The position numbers and the translations under genes are program-made. Positions 22,620-35,900 of a DNA stretch of 64,000 bases are shown in pieces; within the stretch, counting starts at the first letter, position 1; every line of letters begins with the position of its first letter. This DNA is from Phallusia mammillata (Eukaryota > Chordata > Ascidiacea > Phlebobranchia > Ascidiidae). The stretch covers positions 62,001 through 126,000 of the forward strand of contig QLIY01000254.1 in assembly GCA_003260075.1 (NCBI GenBank), read 5' to 3'. The notes under the pieces were generated by a model. It made no database searches, was not told where the DNA came from, and saw nothing but the letters and a program-made list of their open reading frames with translations.

Positions 22620-23948
22620 CTAGGAAAAGCTTAGTTTGAGTAAATAAAACTTTTGCTACACAGAACAGAAGCCAAGCTGCTACCAAACCTCTAGTATCAA
22701 CAACACAAAATATCAATTCAATATACAGCTTCAGCCAACAAACAGATTCTTTATGGAAAGTTAGACTTCAACAACAACTGACAAATTTACGGTAGATCTT
22801 GCAAATGCTATGCTATTGTTTGTTTTTTGAACAAGCTAAACACTTTTTTTCGTTTTACTCAGTATTTAAAACAAATTTACGTGGCGCTTGTCTGCCACTG
22901 ATTTGACACATACTCGTGCAGTGCTGTTGTCTTTCGCAAACGCTGTTTCAATTCAACATCGTGTAACAACAAATACTAACAACAATACTAGTATCATCCT
23001 ATTGTTTTTGACAGGACCGGAAAGCCCCGACAGTATAATTGTATTTGTAAGTCTGCCTTTAGTGGTGACTTTATATTACGATTACCTATTAAAATCACAC
23101 GATGCGCACAAGGTTATGAAATGTATGGAATTTGTAAGTCTGATGCATGATTTAAGTCAAACATTTTAGAATATTGGCCTTCAAAATCGTTGGTATCATG
23201 TTAGTTGTGTGTTTGGATACGGTTACCAACTACGAATTTATTTCTGATTCCTGTATTCACGGTAGTTCTCTGGAAACTTTTTGTGTTTTAAAATCAAATA
23301 AAACAGCAATGCTTATAACTCAAAATTGCTCAGAAAAGTCCTGAATCCTGGATGTTTTCAAACCTAAAATCAACAGAAACTCAAAAAACATATTTTTTCA
23401 TGGATGGATGACCACGATTCTAATGGCGGGAATTGCTATTGCTTGATGTTGTGTTTTTGCGAATTTGCGCTTTGATATCTTGGTTATGATTTGCGTTAGA
23501 AGTAACTTAAATGATTAGCGAAAATGTCTATCACAAGCTAAAACCCGTATTTTATAGAAACAGCTTATGGGGGGGGGGCTTTGGTATCTTGGTAATGATT
23601 TGCGTTAGAACTTAGAAGTAACTTATATGATTAGCGAAAATGTCTATCTCAAGCTAAAACCCGTATTTTATAGAAACAGCTTATGCCTCTTGTTTTTTGC
23701 ATATTTTTGTGAAAAATTTAACCGTTTTAAATGACAAACCTACAAGTTTTACAACCTAAAACTAAAAACTCAAAGCAACGTGTTTAATATTTTTACAATT
23801 TTGACTTGCTGCTTTTTTTGCTTGCGAAAATTGTTGAATCTTCGTTGTTGGTTGTAAAAAGTTACAAAATACAAAGGTATTTTATTACCCCATAGCTAAA
23901 AAAGAAACATCTTTTTCAATAAAAGTTAAAATTTAAACACCTTTATTT
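22620..23948. other. Divergent promoter region of the FLYWCH gene and CTF18
   Basis: It separates two genes transcribed away from each other. No convincing core promoter element was identified. A duplicated block (23456-23568 and 23579-23690) surrounds G tract 23569-23578. Confidence 0.55.
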
Positions 23949-26900
23949 ATGGCTGACGACGGTTTTGACGAGTTAGCTTATTACGAGTCCCAGTATGCTG
24001 ATGATCTTGATGCATTGGATGAACTAGAAGGTATTTATGCATGCTTTTCAAAAGATTATGATAATATAAATAACATTGACAGTAAAAACCTAAGCAATGC
24101 TCAGAAAAATATGTATACAGGACATTTTGTTACAGAAATTCAGATGTGTCAAGTTTTTTGTGTGCTTAACTACATTGGTTTTAAAGCTAATAATTTTGCT
24201 GCAGTTTGAGAATTGAGATTTCACCAGTCTTGGGGAAACTGTTATATCACTTGTAAATTTCATCCTATTTTTAATGCTATTTTTTTATCAATCAATTCTA
24301 TTCGTTATTTTACACAGCGATTGTGCAGTCTGAAAAAGCCAGCAATGTAGAAATTCCAGAACCCGAAATCAACAACATTACAGAGGTTGATGCAGATTGT
24401 ACAGATGCTAACAACAAACGAAGAAAATTATTTTCCCCTGCTAAAGATGATTTTGATTCTGATTTAGTAATTGATGAGGAATGCATTCCTTTGTGTAAGT
24501 TAATTCCAGCTGCAAGAATTTATCCACCTGCAAGCACTTTTTACTTAAAATTTAAATAATATTGTTACAGCAGTTTAGTGACATATGGGGTATTGTATCC
24601 CTCTGAAAAGTTTTTTCTGTCATATCCAAATGGCTGGATCTGTTCATATTTTATTTAGTTTTAATAAACAATGTAAATATATTTTTTTAGCCCCCAAAAG
24701 AAAGCGGCCACGTTTGGAACAACGAAAACCTAGCATGCCTACCACCCTGGATATTGACAGAGACCTGGAAATAGAAAGGTAAAATGAATAATCAGCTGCA
24801 GACATTGCACACTGTTTCAAGTCTCATCGTAGCAGCTGGTGAAGAGACATGGGGCGTATTGGCTAGTGTATCTATCCAACTACACTCCAGTTTGTTGGGA
24901 GTAAAATGATAAAAATCCTTGCCTCACCTATTCTGTGCGCTTGTATAAAACTGATTGTTTCAGTAACAGAATACTGACCTAAATACTTACCAAAAAGGGT
25001 TGCAGGTTTGGAAGTTTTAGAAGAAATCAGATTTTTTTGACTTCTACAGTCCAATATCCAGTTTCCTTACAAATGTTATATTTGCTTGTGACAAGTTTAT
25101 ATTCCACCGTTCATGCTACTCTGCAACTCTGGTACTAACTTAAGAGCAACTGGTGGTTTATGTTGCACTCACATGATTTAAAATTTGCTTTGTTTCAGGT
25201 TTAAAATTTTGGTCTATAACAGAGTAAAGCAGGTATATTTCCATTTTTCAGACAAAAGGAACTAAGAGACAAGAACTGTCTGAGCACACCACAAATGATA
25301 GAAAAGATATTGCGACACAGAGAAAACAAACATTCTGTGCCCGAATTTATTCCTACTGGTCAGTATGGGTCACTTCAATTATTAGTGACATCACACAACA
25401 ATAAAAAACACAAACTTTGCCAAACAACTTACAAAACTTCACTACTATAAATTTTTGCATGGTCACTGAACTGTAAGATTTACAAAGTTTTGTTGTTTGG
25501 TTTTTGTAGAAACAACTGCTCAGAAGACATTCCAGCTTACAAAGGTTCTTGTCTGTCCACCAGTTCATAGTGATTTTGGGGGGGGGGCACTGTAAGATTT
25601 ACAAAGTTTTTTTGTTTGCTTTTTGTAGAAACAACTGCTCAGAAGACTTTCCAGCTTACAAAGGTTCTTGTCTGTCCACCAGTTCATAGTGATTTTGTTT
25701 CGGCCACATCATCCGATGGACAGCGAGTCTACATGCGCATGCGATCACATGAAAAACTTACCTCAGTAAGCAAAAAAAGAATTGCGACTATTATGTTTTA
25801 TGAATATGTTGCTAATAGTTTTGCTTTAACTTAGATATTTAATGAATTTTTTTTGTACATACCATTCTGGGTAATTGCATGTGCATTGTTATGTATCAGG
25901 TTTTGAACTCGAATGAACTGATCACTGGTTCGAGATCTTTACAATTGTTGCCACAAACTCTTCCTGAACTGAGGCAGAGTATTTATGAGAAGGTGAGTGC
26001 GAATCTCTTAAAATAAGAAAAAATCACGTATTAAAACAGGAAGTTCCAGACAGTGTATGTATAGTAAATACATATTGGAGACTTTTTTGAAAAATGCTGT
26101 TGTGATCTTCAGCAGTCATTTCACAACAGTAATTGTAAATATTCCTGCAATAAAATCTGGCATTTTTGTTGTTGATAAAGTTACAAGTTTCCAGGATTTT
26201 TTTTAGTCCAATGCTTTTTGATGTGTGTAGCTTTGTCTCTTCAACCAGTAAACTTGCACTAATATGCACTGCCACTACTCTTAGCTCTCAGATGCCAGTT
26301 TCAAATCTACAATGTACTTTTTACAAGGCTTGAATTAACCCAGCCCTATTTGGCTAAACTTGTTTTGTAACATTGAGAGCTAATTCATTGAAGTCTGAAG
26401 AGCATTTTTGCAATCTTTTTTCTATCTTTATTAGAAACAGCAAGAACGGCTTCTCGAAACTCAGCGAATCACAGAAGAAGTTCGGAGGGAGACACTTGGT
26501 CTTAGTGACAACACTTTGATGAATCAGGTTTTATCGGAGAGTACGATGACAATGGACTCGGAAAACCTCGAAGACGAGGGAATTTATAGTGGAGAAGAAA
26601 ATTCAAACGACGGTTTGTGGGTGAACAAGTTTGCTCCGACCCACTACACACATTTGTTAAGTGATGAGGTAAAAAGAGATTGTTTTAAGTTAAGATATGG
26701 GGGGGGGGTGAGGGAATTTATAGTGGAGAAGAAAATTCAAACGATGGTTTGTGGGTGAACAAGTTTGCTCCGACCCACTACACTCATTTGTTAAGTGATG
26801 AGGTAAAAAGAGATTGTTTTAAGTTAAGATATGACTTTATCATTTTTCTTGAGTGGTTTACTACCGTTTACAGAATAATATAAAATCCTTGCAGTAAATA

Positions 26901-29900
26901 ACAAACAAAAAGTGTGTTTTTAATTGTTACATGTAAAATTGCACTTTTTGCAGTTTCAAAAACTTTACTAATCAAAACAGTTGTTCTTAACGCGTGGCAA
27001 TTATCTCTTAACGGTAATTTGACATTTTGCAGGGTATTATCAATTTTTTAATATTTTTTTGTTTTGTAATGTCAAAGTCGATCTTTTTGGTTTGTCAGTC
27101 ATAGGTTCATTGTTTCAGTCGATTGGGGAAATAGTCCTTACGGTTTTTGATTGGAAAACCAGAAACAAATCACACAGGATTGTGATCTACAACCTTTTGT
27201 CAACAAAGGGGGGGGGGGGTTTGGTCCTCATAGGTTCATTGTTTCAGTCGATTGGGGAAATAGTCCTTATGGTTTTTGATTGGAAAACTAGAAACAAATC
27301 ACACAGGATTGTGATCTACAACCTTTTGTCAACAAAGCTGTTGTATTAAGTATCTGTCTTGTGAAAAAACTGTCATTTTTTGCAGGGTGTGAATCGTTCT
27401 TTGTTGAAATGGCTCAAACTGTGGGACCATGTTGTTTTTGGTCGACCAATCCAACCAAAGAAAAGTCAGGGCAAGGAAAATCAACCAAAACAACCCCAGG
27501 AGAAGTTTAAGAAAAAGTTTGGCAAGTTTAAAACAGATGAACAAGAAGAGGTATGAACTTCTTTCAATGCTGAACTCTAAAATTCCTCTCAAAGATATTG
27601 ATTGTGCCTAACCTCTGTTTAAAATACACTGCAACCTTTTTAATTGTACACACTTGCCTAAATATTCAGAGTTGTGTGGACTTTGATGTAAGGCTGTTAA
27701 CAGGGGGGGGGGACTACCTATTTGTTTTTACACACGTGCCTAAATATTCAGAGTTGTGTGGACTTTGATGTAAGGCTGTTAACACTGGCCTGGAATTCGA
27801 GGATTTTTTTGCATAAACATTAAAAAATGCAAGGTGTTTAACTGTTTATAGCCACTTTTAGATGTTGTTAAAGCCGTGTTTATTGTTCGTTTGCAAAGCA
27901 CTATGACGACTTAAACTTAATTGAAGGTAACCTTAGTTTAAGCACCACAACTTAACAATACAGAGCAGGCTGTGTAATTGCCTTCACTTTTATAATTTTA
28001 CGTATAGGTATAAGCACCGATGATTACAAGTCGCATCCCCGGTATTTTAAAAAACTTTACGTTTACAGCTGTTAATATCTATGTCAACCTTTGCTATTTC
28101 TCAGCCATATAAAACATTATATCACATATTTATTAAATATCCATTTACTTTTTAAGGAATTGGATGAGTTCAATCGACCTCACTTCAAGATTTCATTATT
28201 ATGTGGAGCTCCTGGACTCGGCAAAACAACTCTGGCTCACATCATTGCGAGACATGCTGGATATCATGTTGTGGAAATGAATGCCAGGTAGAATAAAGTT
28301 GTTTCTTATTGACTAAGGTAAATCTTGCAAAATATATTTGGCAAACAAATTTTTTTTACTGTTTTCATGTCGAAAATTTGTAGGTAATATTATAGTATGT
28401 TACAAGTAGAAAGTCTTTAATGTATGCAAATACAATTATTTACCCCCCAAAAAATTGGTCATTTTTTGAAACAAACTTTAACATAAAGCTCTGTGACACA
28501 TAAACCTTTTGAGTAACGAACATTAACATATAGAAAAAACTATAGTAGATGCAAAATTACTTAAACTCAATTAACATGTTTTTGCAGTGATGACAGAAGT
28601 GCAGAAACATTCAAGAAAAAACTTGAAGAAACGACTCAAATGAAGTCTGTACTTGGAACTGACCAAAGACCAAATTGCCTGATTATTGATGAAATAGATG
28701 GAGCTCCACAAGTGAATACCATTTGACAAGTTTGCTTCATATAAAAAAGTTTGACATTAATGCACCATTTAATGCATGCCCATTAATTTGATGTAAATGC
28801 TCAGTATGGATTAAAGTTATGCTACGAATAAAATAGAAAAGGACAATTTGAAAATAAAAAAGAAATTTATCTATCTCTATTGTATTTTTGTGTAGGTCTG
28901 AATAAATCCCTTTACAAAATTTTAAATCTCAGCAGACTAATTAAACTACCTATAGAACTCTAGAAAGGCATAAACTACTAACTAAATAATACTGTTTTTT
29001 GGGGAAAGATTTAAGTAAGCATTTTAGTGTTATTGAAGAACTGATAACACTGCTGTTTTTAACTTCCAGGCAGCAATCAATGTTTTATTGAATGCGATCG
29101 CCCAAACCAAGAAACAAGAACCGAAGAAGAAAAAGAAGAAAGAAACTCGTAACTTTCTACAGCGGCCGATTATCTGCATCTGTAATGACTTGTAAGTGAA
29201 ATGTTCTTAGTGTGTATACTGACTGTGAAGTACTAATATCTTAACTAACATCATAAAGTCTAGAAAACGAATTTAGAAATACCAGAATTATATTTAAAAT
29301 ACCTAAACTGCACTAAACATAAATGCTTTATGTCATAACAAATTTCTATTGTTCGTACAAAACTGCTTTGTTTTATTATCGGTATGTATGCACCGGGGGG
29401 GGGGCTATCTCTATTATATTTTTGTGTAGGTCTGAATAAATCCCTTTACAAAATTTTAAATCTCAGCAGACTAATTAAACTACCTATAGAACTCTAGAAA
29501 GGCATAAACTGCTAACTAAAGAATACTGTTTTTGGGAAAAGATTTAAGTAAGCATTTTAGTGTTATTGAAGAAATGATAACACTGCTGTTTTTAACTTCC
29601 AGGCAGCAATCAATGTTTTATTGAATGCGATCGCCCAAACGAAGAAACAAGAACCAAAAAAGAAAAAGACGAAAGAAACTCGTAACTTTCTACAGCGACC
29701 GATTATTTGCATTTGTAATGACTTGTAAGTGAAATGTTCTTAGTGTGTATACTGTCTGTGAAGTACTAATATCTTAACTAACATCATAAAGTCTAGAAAA
29801 CGAGGGGGGGGGGCAAGAAACAAGAACCGAAGAAGAAAAAGAAGAAAGAAACTCGTAACTTTCTACAGCGGCCGATTATCTGCATCTGTAATGACTTGTA

Positions 29901-32900
29901 AGTGAAATGTTCTTAGTGTGTATACTGACTGTGAAGTACTAATATCTTAACTAACATCATAAAGTCTAGAAAACGAATTTAGAAATACCAGAATTATATT
30001 TAAAATGCCTAAACGGCACTAAACATACATGCTTTATGTCATAACATTTTTTTATTGTTCGTACAAAACTGCTTTGTTTTATTATCGGTATGTATGCACC
30101 TAAAGATATTTTTTTATCAAACTGTTAAAGTATGTTCCGTCCGTTTTTTGTCCATTTGATATATTTCTGTTGTTCATTTCTGTTCAATGTTCAGGTATGT
30201 TCCATCATTGCGACAACTGAGACAGCAAAGTTATCTTCTTCAGTTTCCACCAACAACCACAGCACGGCTTGCATCAAGATTGCGGCAGGTAGATTAGAGA
30301 TAGGGGGGGGGGGCCTAAACGGCACTAAACATACATGCTTTATGTCATAACATTTTTTTATTGTTCGTACAAAACTGCTTTGTTTTATTATCGGTATGTA
30401 TGCACCTAAAGATATTTTTTTATCAAACTGTTAAAGTATGTTCCGTCCTGTGTTTGTCCTTTAGGTATATTTTTATTGTTCATTTCTGTTCAATGTTCAG
30501 GTACGTTCCGTCATTGCGACAACTGAGGCAACAAAGTTATCTTCTTCAGTTTCCACAGACAACCACAGCAAGGCTGGCATCTAGATTACGACAGGTAAAT
30601 TAGAGATATAATTAATTACACTACATAAAAGATAACAACTAACCTCAAAGCTTTAAAAAATACATGTACATGTACAACAGTGGTTCTCAAACACTAGTGG
30701 TACGTCAGAACTTTTTAGGTGGTACGCGAGTAGATTTCTGTGATATACCCATTACTGAATTTAAGCCTAATATCTAATTTAGATCCGACATAAAATTGCA
30801 ACTCAACTGACAAAACTGATCAGTCCTGGTTTGGGCGAAACTCATGTTTTGGACATTCTTTTGAAATTGCTAAATATGCTAGCCAGGTTGAGAAAATGGG
30901 CCTATTTCTTGGTTTATACATTCAAACAGGGTTAAGAAAAAGTTGTCAGGTGGTACGCGATCCGTAAAAGATTGGGAACCACTAATGTACAAGTAATGTA
31001 AACACAATAGATAGGACCGAAAGTTTGTCAGTAAAAAGTTTAATGTTACTGCACTTATACTTTTTGTTTGATTAGCTTAGTAAATGTACTGTTACGTTTG
31101 AACTGCTTACAAATCTTTGCATTTTTCTTATTTATACATAGCATTGTGTTTTTTGTTTGGTAATTTTTTACTGATGAAAACTAAACAATTTTTTTTTAGG
31201 AAATTTTAGTGTGAAAACCAATAAATCGGTCACTGTATTGTTTTGTTTTCATGACAACAAATGCACTTCGCTTTTTAAACATCATCAGTATGTCACAGTA
31301 AAAGAAGATATATTCATGAAAATTTCAGTTATGTCGACATCAGTCATTGGAATGTGATTTATCGAGCCTTCTTGCTTTGTGTGAGAAATCGGGAAACGAC
31401 ATCAGGGCTTGCATCAACACATTGCAGTTCGTCAGATCAAAGGGAACCACAAAGTAAATAAAGGTTTTTGTTTTAGTTGAAAAAGATATGTTAAAAACAA
31501 ACATGCTACATAGCAATCACAGTACGCCAGGCCCATTGAAGGCGCCATACCGAATCAGCCAGTCACCAAGCATTCACCACCATATGGCAAGGTGTAGGCT
31601 AGAAAAATCTACTACATGCCATTTTCTTTTTCATATTCGCTTTAAGTTTTATGATTGTAAAAAAGCCTCCAAAAAAATGTTGTGCTTTTGTTTCAAATTG
31701 TGTCGACAACACTAAATGAAATTTTATTATTTTTGTTTAGATTAAATGTTGAAATAGTCAAGGACTTATCGATCGGAGGGGGGGGGGGATTTACACCATA
31801 AGAATACGGGCAATTTTTGGCCAATATTTGCTTCGGATAGCACAAAATCGGGAAAAAGTTCCGCCAGGGGGGGGGGGCTACATGCCATTTTCTTTTTCAT
31901 ATTCGCTTTAAGTTTTATGATTGTAAAAAAGCCACCAAAAAAAATGTTGTGATTTTGTTTCATGTTGTGTCAACCAACACTAAATGAAATTTTATTCTTT
32001 TTGTTTAGATTAAATGTTGAAATAGTCAAGGACTTATCGATCGGAGGGGGGGGGGCTGGTGCATTATGGACTGTGCAGAAACCATAGTTTATGTGGTCTG
32101 AGCACTAGAAGCAATGCAGGTGTCATTGACTCCTATCTACACTAGATTTAGCATCCCTTTGTCTTTTAATAAACCACTGTCATAGCGACTTGTGAATTTT
32201 AATAAATTGGCATGCTCTAAATACTTGTTAATTTATTGTGGGTTAGTCTGCAATAAACAACAACGGGGGGGGGGCTATCTACACTAGATTTAGCATCCCT
32301 TTGTCTTTTACTAAACCACTGTCCTAGCGACTTGTGAATTTTAATAAATTGGAATGCACTAAATACTTGTTAATTTATTGTGGGTTAGTCTGCAATAAAC
32401 AACAACAATTGTTTTGCATGCAAATATGTTACAACTTTTCATTCATTGTTGTGTTGATTTATTGCAGTGATGTGGTTCCACTGATGGTATCAGCAAAATA
32501 ATGCCTGATTTAAAACACGGAAAAGTTTGCCATGCCCTGTGCTCCAAAATTGTTTTTTGTTTTAGAAAAATGGATCGTGATTCACAAGCGGTGCAGCAAG
32601 GTGTGATGGACGGTCAAAAAGTGTCGCAATTCTCGGCTCGCTTCTATCACATCCTGGACGTTGTTATGGCAAACGGGGAATATGAAAAAACACTGCAGGT
32701 AAAAACTTAACAGATTTCCCAGTTGAAAACATATTTGGCAATATAAAATCCTAAAGGGCTTCACCAGTGCGGCTTGATACAAGGCCTTGGCCACATAGGC
32801 TAGTATAGGCAGGTTTACGCGATTCAATTTGCCAGAAAAGTCGTGTTTGACTTAATTTGTAACACTCAAATTGTGAAACATAAATGATATTTTTTTGCTA

Positions 32901-35900
32901 TTTTTTGGGGGTATTATTATAATTCAAACAAATTTACACAGCTACATACGGGTTAATGGTATATTCCATTTATTTACATGGGGTTGTGAATTCCATGCCT
33001 ATCATTTGTTTAAAACCTTTCGGTAATGTGCATAAAACAAGTGGCAAAATAGTTGGATATGTGGTAGTGGTACATTCCATTTAATTCCGCTAAGTTTCGG
33101 GAATCTGACACCAAGACACTCCATTTTGTACACTAGGTATTTGTTGATCACCAAAAACTCTATTGTTGCATTTTATCTAACCGTTGCCATGATTGCCTTT
33201 CACAGGGGGTGCATGAAAACTTTCTCATGATGAAGTTCAAAGATATTGGCATGACGTCAGTGAACAAGGCTTATGAGTGGATGCTGTTGTACGACCACAT
33301 CAATAAAGAGGTGGCTCTTCACCAGGAGTGGGTCCTCATGAGATACACTCCCTACATTTTTGTCCTATTTCATCTTCTTTTCTCCTGCATCTCTCCTCCC
33401 AAGATACAATTCCCACAAACTGCTAACGAGGTAAATGTTGGCTGTTGTTAAGATTTTATGTCGTTGCCAGTAGGGATGGGCCGAAACTGCAAATGTTCTG
33501 TTTGGTCAAGCACCGAGCATCTCACGTAAATTCTCGAGACTCGGCCGAGCACGCTCGGTGCATTGTGACCGTCACGAACATTCCCAATTCCACGATAGTT
33601 TTGTAGCTTTCCAAGGTCCCTTATGTCACCAGCGGTGTATTCAGCTGTACAGGCCCCAGAAATATGCGTTTTCCACCATCTAACGCATTAAAAAAACAGT
33701 CATTTTTGTTCTTGTAAAAATGTAAACCCTTTTGAACACTAGATTGGTATGTTAGCAGGGCATGAATATGGGATATAAATGCTCGGGTCAGTTTGTGCAA
33801 CTGCTCGGCCGCACACGAAGCATCAAAAACAGCAATGCTCGGTACCAAGTACTCATGTTTTGGCAACACAGTGTGTGAGCAAATGTGAATAAACCGCTGT
33901 ATAGGCACACAGTACTGGCAAAAGCGATCGAATGCTGATAAAAATGCTCTAAGTACAAAAGTGTTTGATTTGTTAAAATGTAACAACCCAAAATAAGTTC
34001 ACTAAAATTTAGAGGCAATGTTAATGAACAGCTGTCCACGTTTTGATCTTAAAGTTGAAACATATTTTCTGATTTTTTATGCAGAATCGACAAAAGCAAC
34101 AAAAGAGTGAAAACCTTTTAACTTGCCTTTACCAAGAAATGCTTCCCAATTCACGATGCTACACTCCACCTACTGTTGCTATACAGGATCTTGTGCCCCA
34201 CCTACTGGCTATTATGACGCCATCACTGCGACCGGTAGGTGGCGGTAGCAATTAATTTCTGGATTTATCGGGGGGGGGGGCTACCAAGAAATGCTTCCCA
34301 ATTCACGATGCTACACTCCACCTACAGTTGCTATACAAGATCTTGTGCCCCACCTACTGGCTATTATGACGCCGTCACTGCGACCGGTAGGTGGCGGTAG
34401 CAATTAATTTCTGGATTTATCGAACAGCTGAAACTTATCTCTGTACTGCTCGTCAATACAACTTTTTATGTTGGGTGATCAAAAAGATCCCTTAACCCAA
34501 CCGAACTGCTACATCAACTACTATGCCTAGCTAAAAGTACATTAATATTAGGCTTATTATCCAAAATTAAGCAAAACCTATTTACTGACGTTGTATGTTG
34601 GTAATCATTCAATTTAACAACACTTAAGCTATTTCTGTCATATACTTTGTCTTTTGTTAAGAGCTGTAGTCTTTCTTATGCATTTTAGCTTCGATTTTTG
34701 TCAGCACAAGTGTTGGTTCAATGGCAGCATTGTTTTGACGCAGGTCAACATGCAACTTTACAGCAGCAATGAGAAGAAACAACTTGCCGACCTCGTTCAC
34801 TCTATGCTTGCGTACAATCTCACTTACAGACAGGAGAAGGATGCCGAGGGTCAATACAAATATGTGCTGGAACCGTGAGTTGAAAACAAGTGTTAAAAGT
34901 TGCGAAAAGTTTAAGGTTTAACCCAGTGATTACCAAAATGTGCGCCGCTAAACATACAAGACTAACATTATAAAAGTCAAATGGTGCTATAATATGCCGA
35001 AGGTTTTTAATTATTTTACACTAATTGAGTTTCTTAACACTTTTGGGGGGTAAAACCAGTCGAAAAGCTGTATGGTAAGGTGTACTGAGGGTGACAATTA
35101 ATGTCAACATTGGCGCGTAAAACTATGTGGTGGTATTTAACTTAGTCGTGTTTATAACTAATAACATATACAGTTAACCTAAGTTAAAAGTTAAAACAGA
35201 TTCGGTTAATCCAGGTGGTAGATATGGTTTGCAATGTGATGGGCTTTAACTAATCAACATCAAATAAACCAGATCAACGCCTAATTTGGAATATTGTTTT
35301 GGCTTAATGTTATAGGCAGGGTTGCCATACCGTCCTTATTTCTAAGAAATGTCCTTATTTTTGACTGTTAGTCCTTATTTTGTCTTATTTTCAACAATTA
35401 CTGTAGTCAAATCCCTGCTACAAGTAGAAGTGAACCTAGACCCGGCCTGTTGTGAGATGCACTTAGTATTTTCTATGAACAACCAGTTGTTGGAACAGAT
35501 TGTTTCTTCTCAAAATATTGCAAATAATATATCATGGCTTGTATAAATGCAAAGATTTGTTCAAAAACGCTTGTTTCGTTTCGCATAAAAATTTAATTTT
35601 TCGGTTGTCCTTATTTTCGGTTTCAAGTCGATGGCAACCCTGGTTATAAGTCTGATTTAACCGTGGTTCACTGTACATTCAAAATTTAGTAAATGTGGGC
35701 AGTTGAGTGAAAGGTTGTACTATCCTGTTATAAATTATTGGTAAAACGACAACTTCTTCAGTTAACAGTTCTCTGAGTGCAGATATTGTGGTTTTGCAGG
35801 AATATGGCAGAAGTGTGCGCGTTCCATCATCCGTCGGGGGGCGCTAGACGTCAACTTTCGTACGCACTCAAGCAAATTATCTCCAAGGAGGTTGAGAGTG

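Noticed and set aside
33466..34050. Further hAT-like element starting cagtagggatgggcc
   Set aside because: The left end resembles a hAT terminus, but no matching right end or target duplication could be found.
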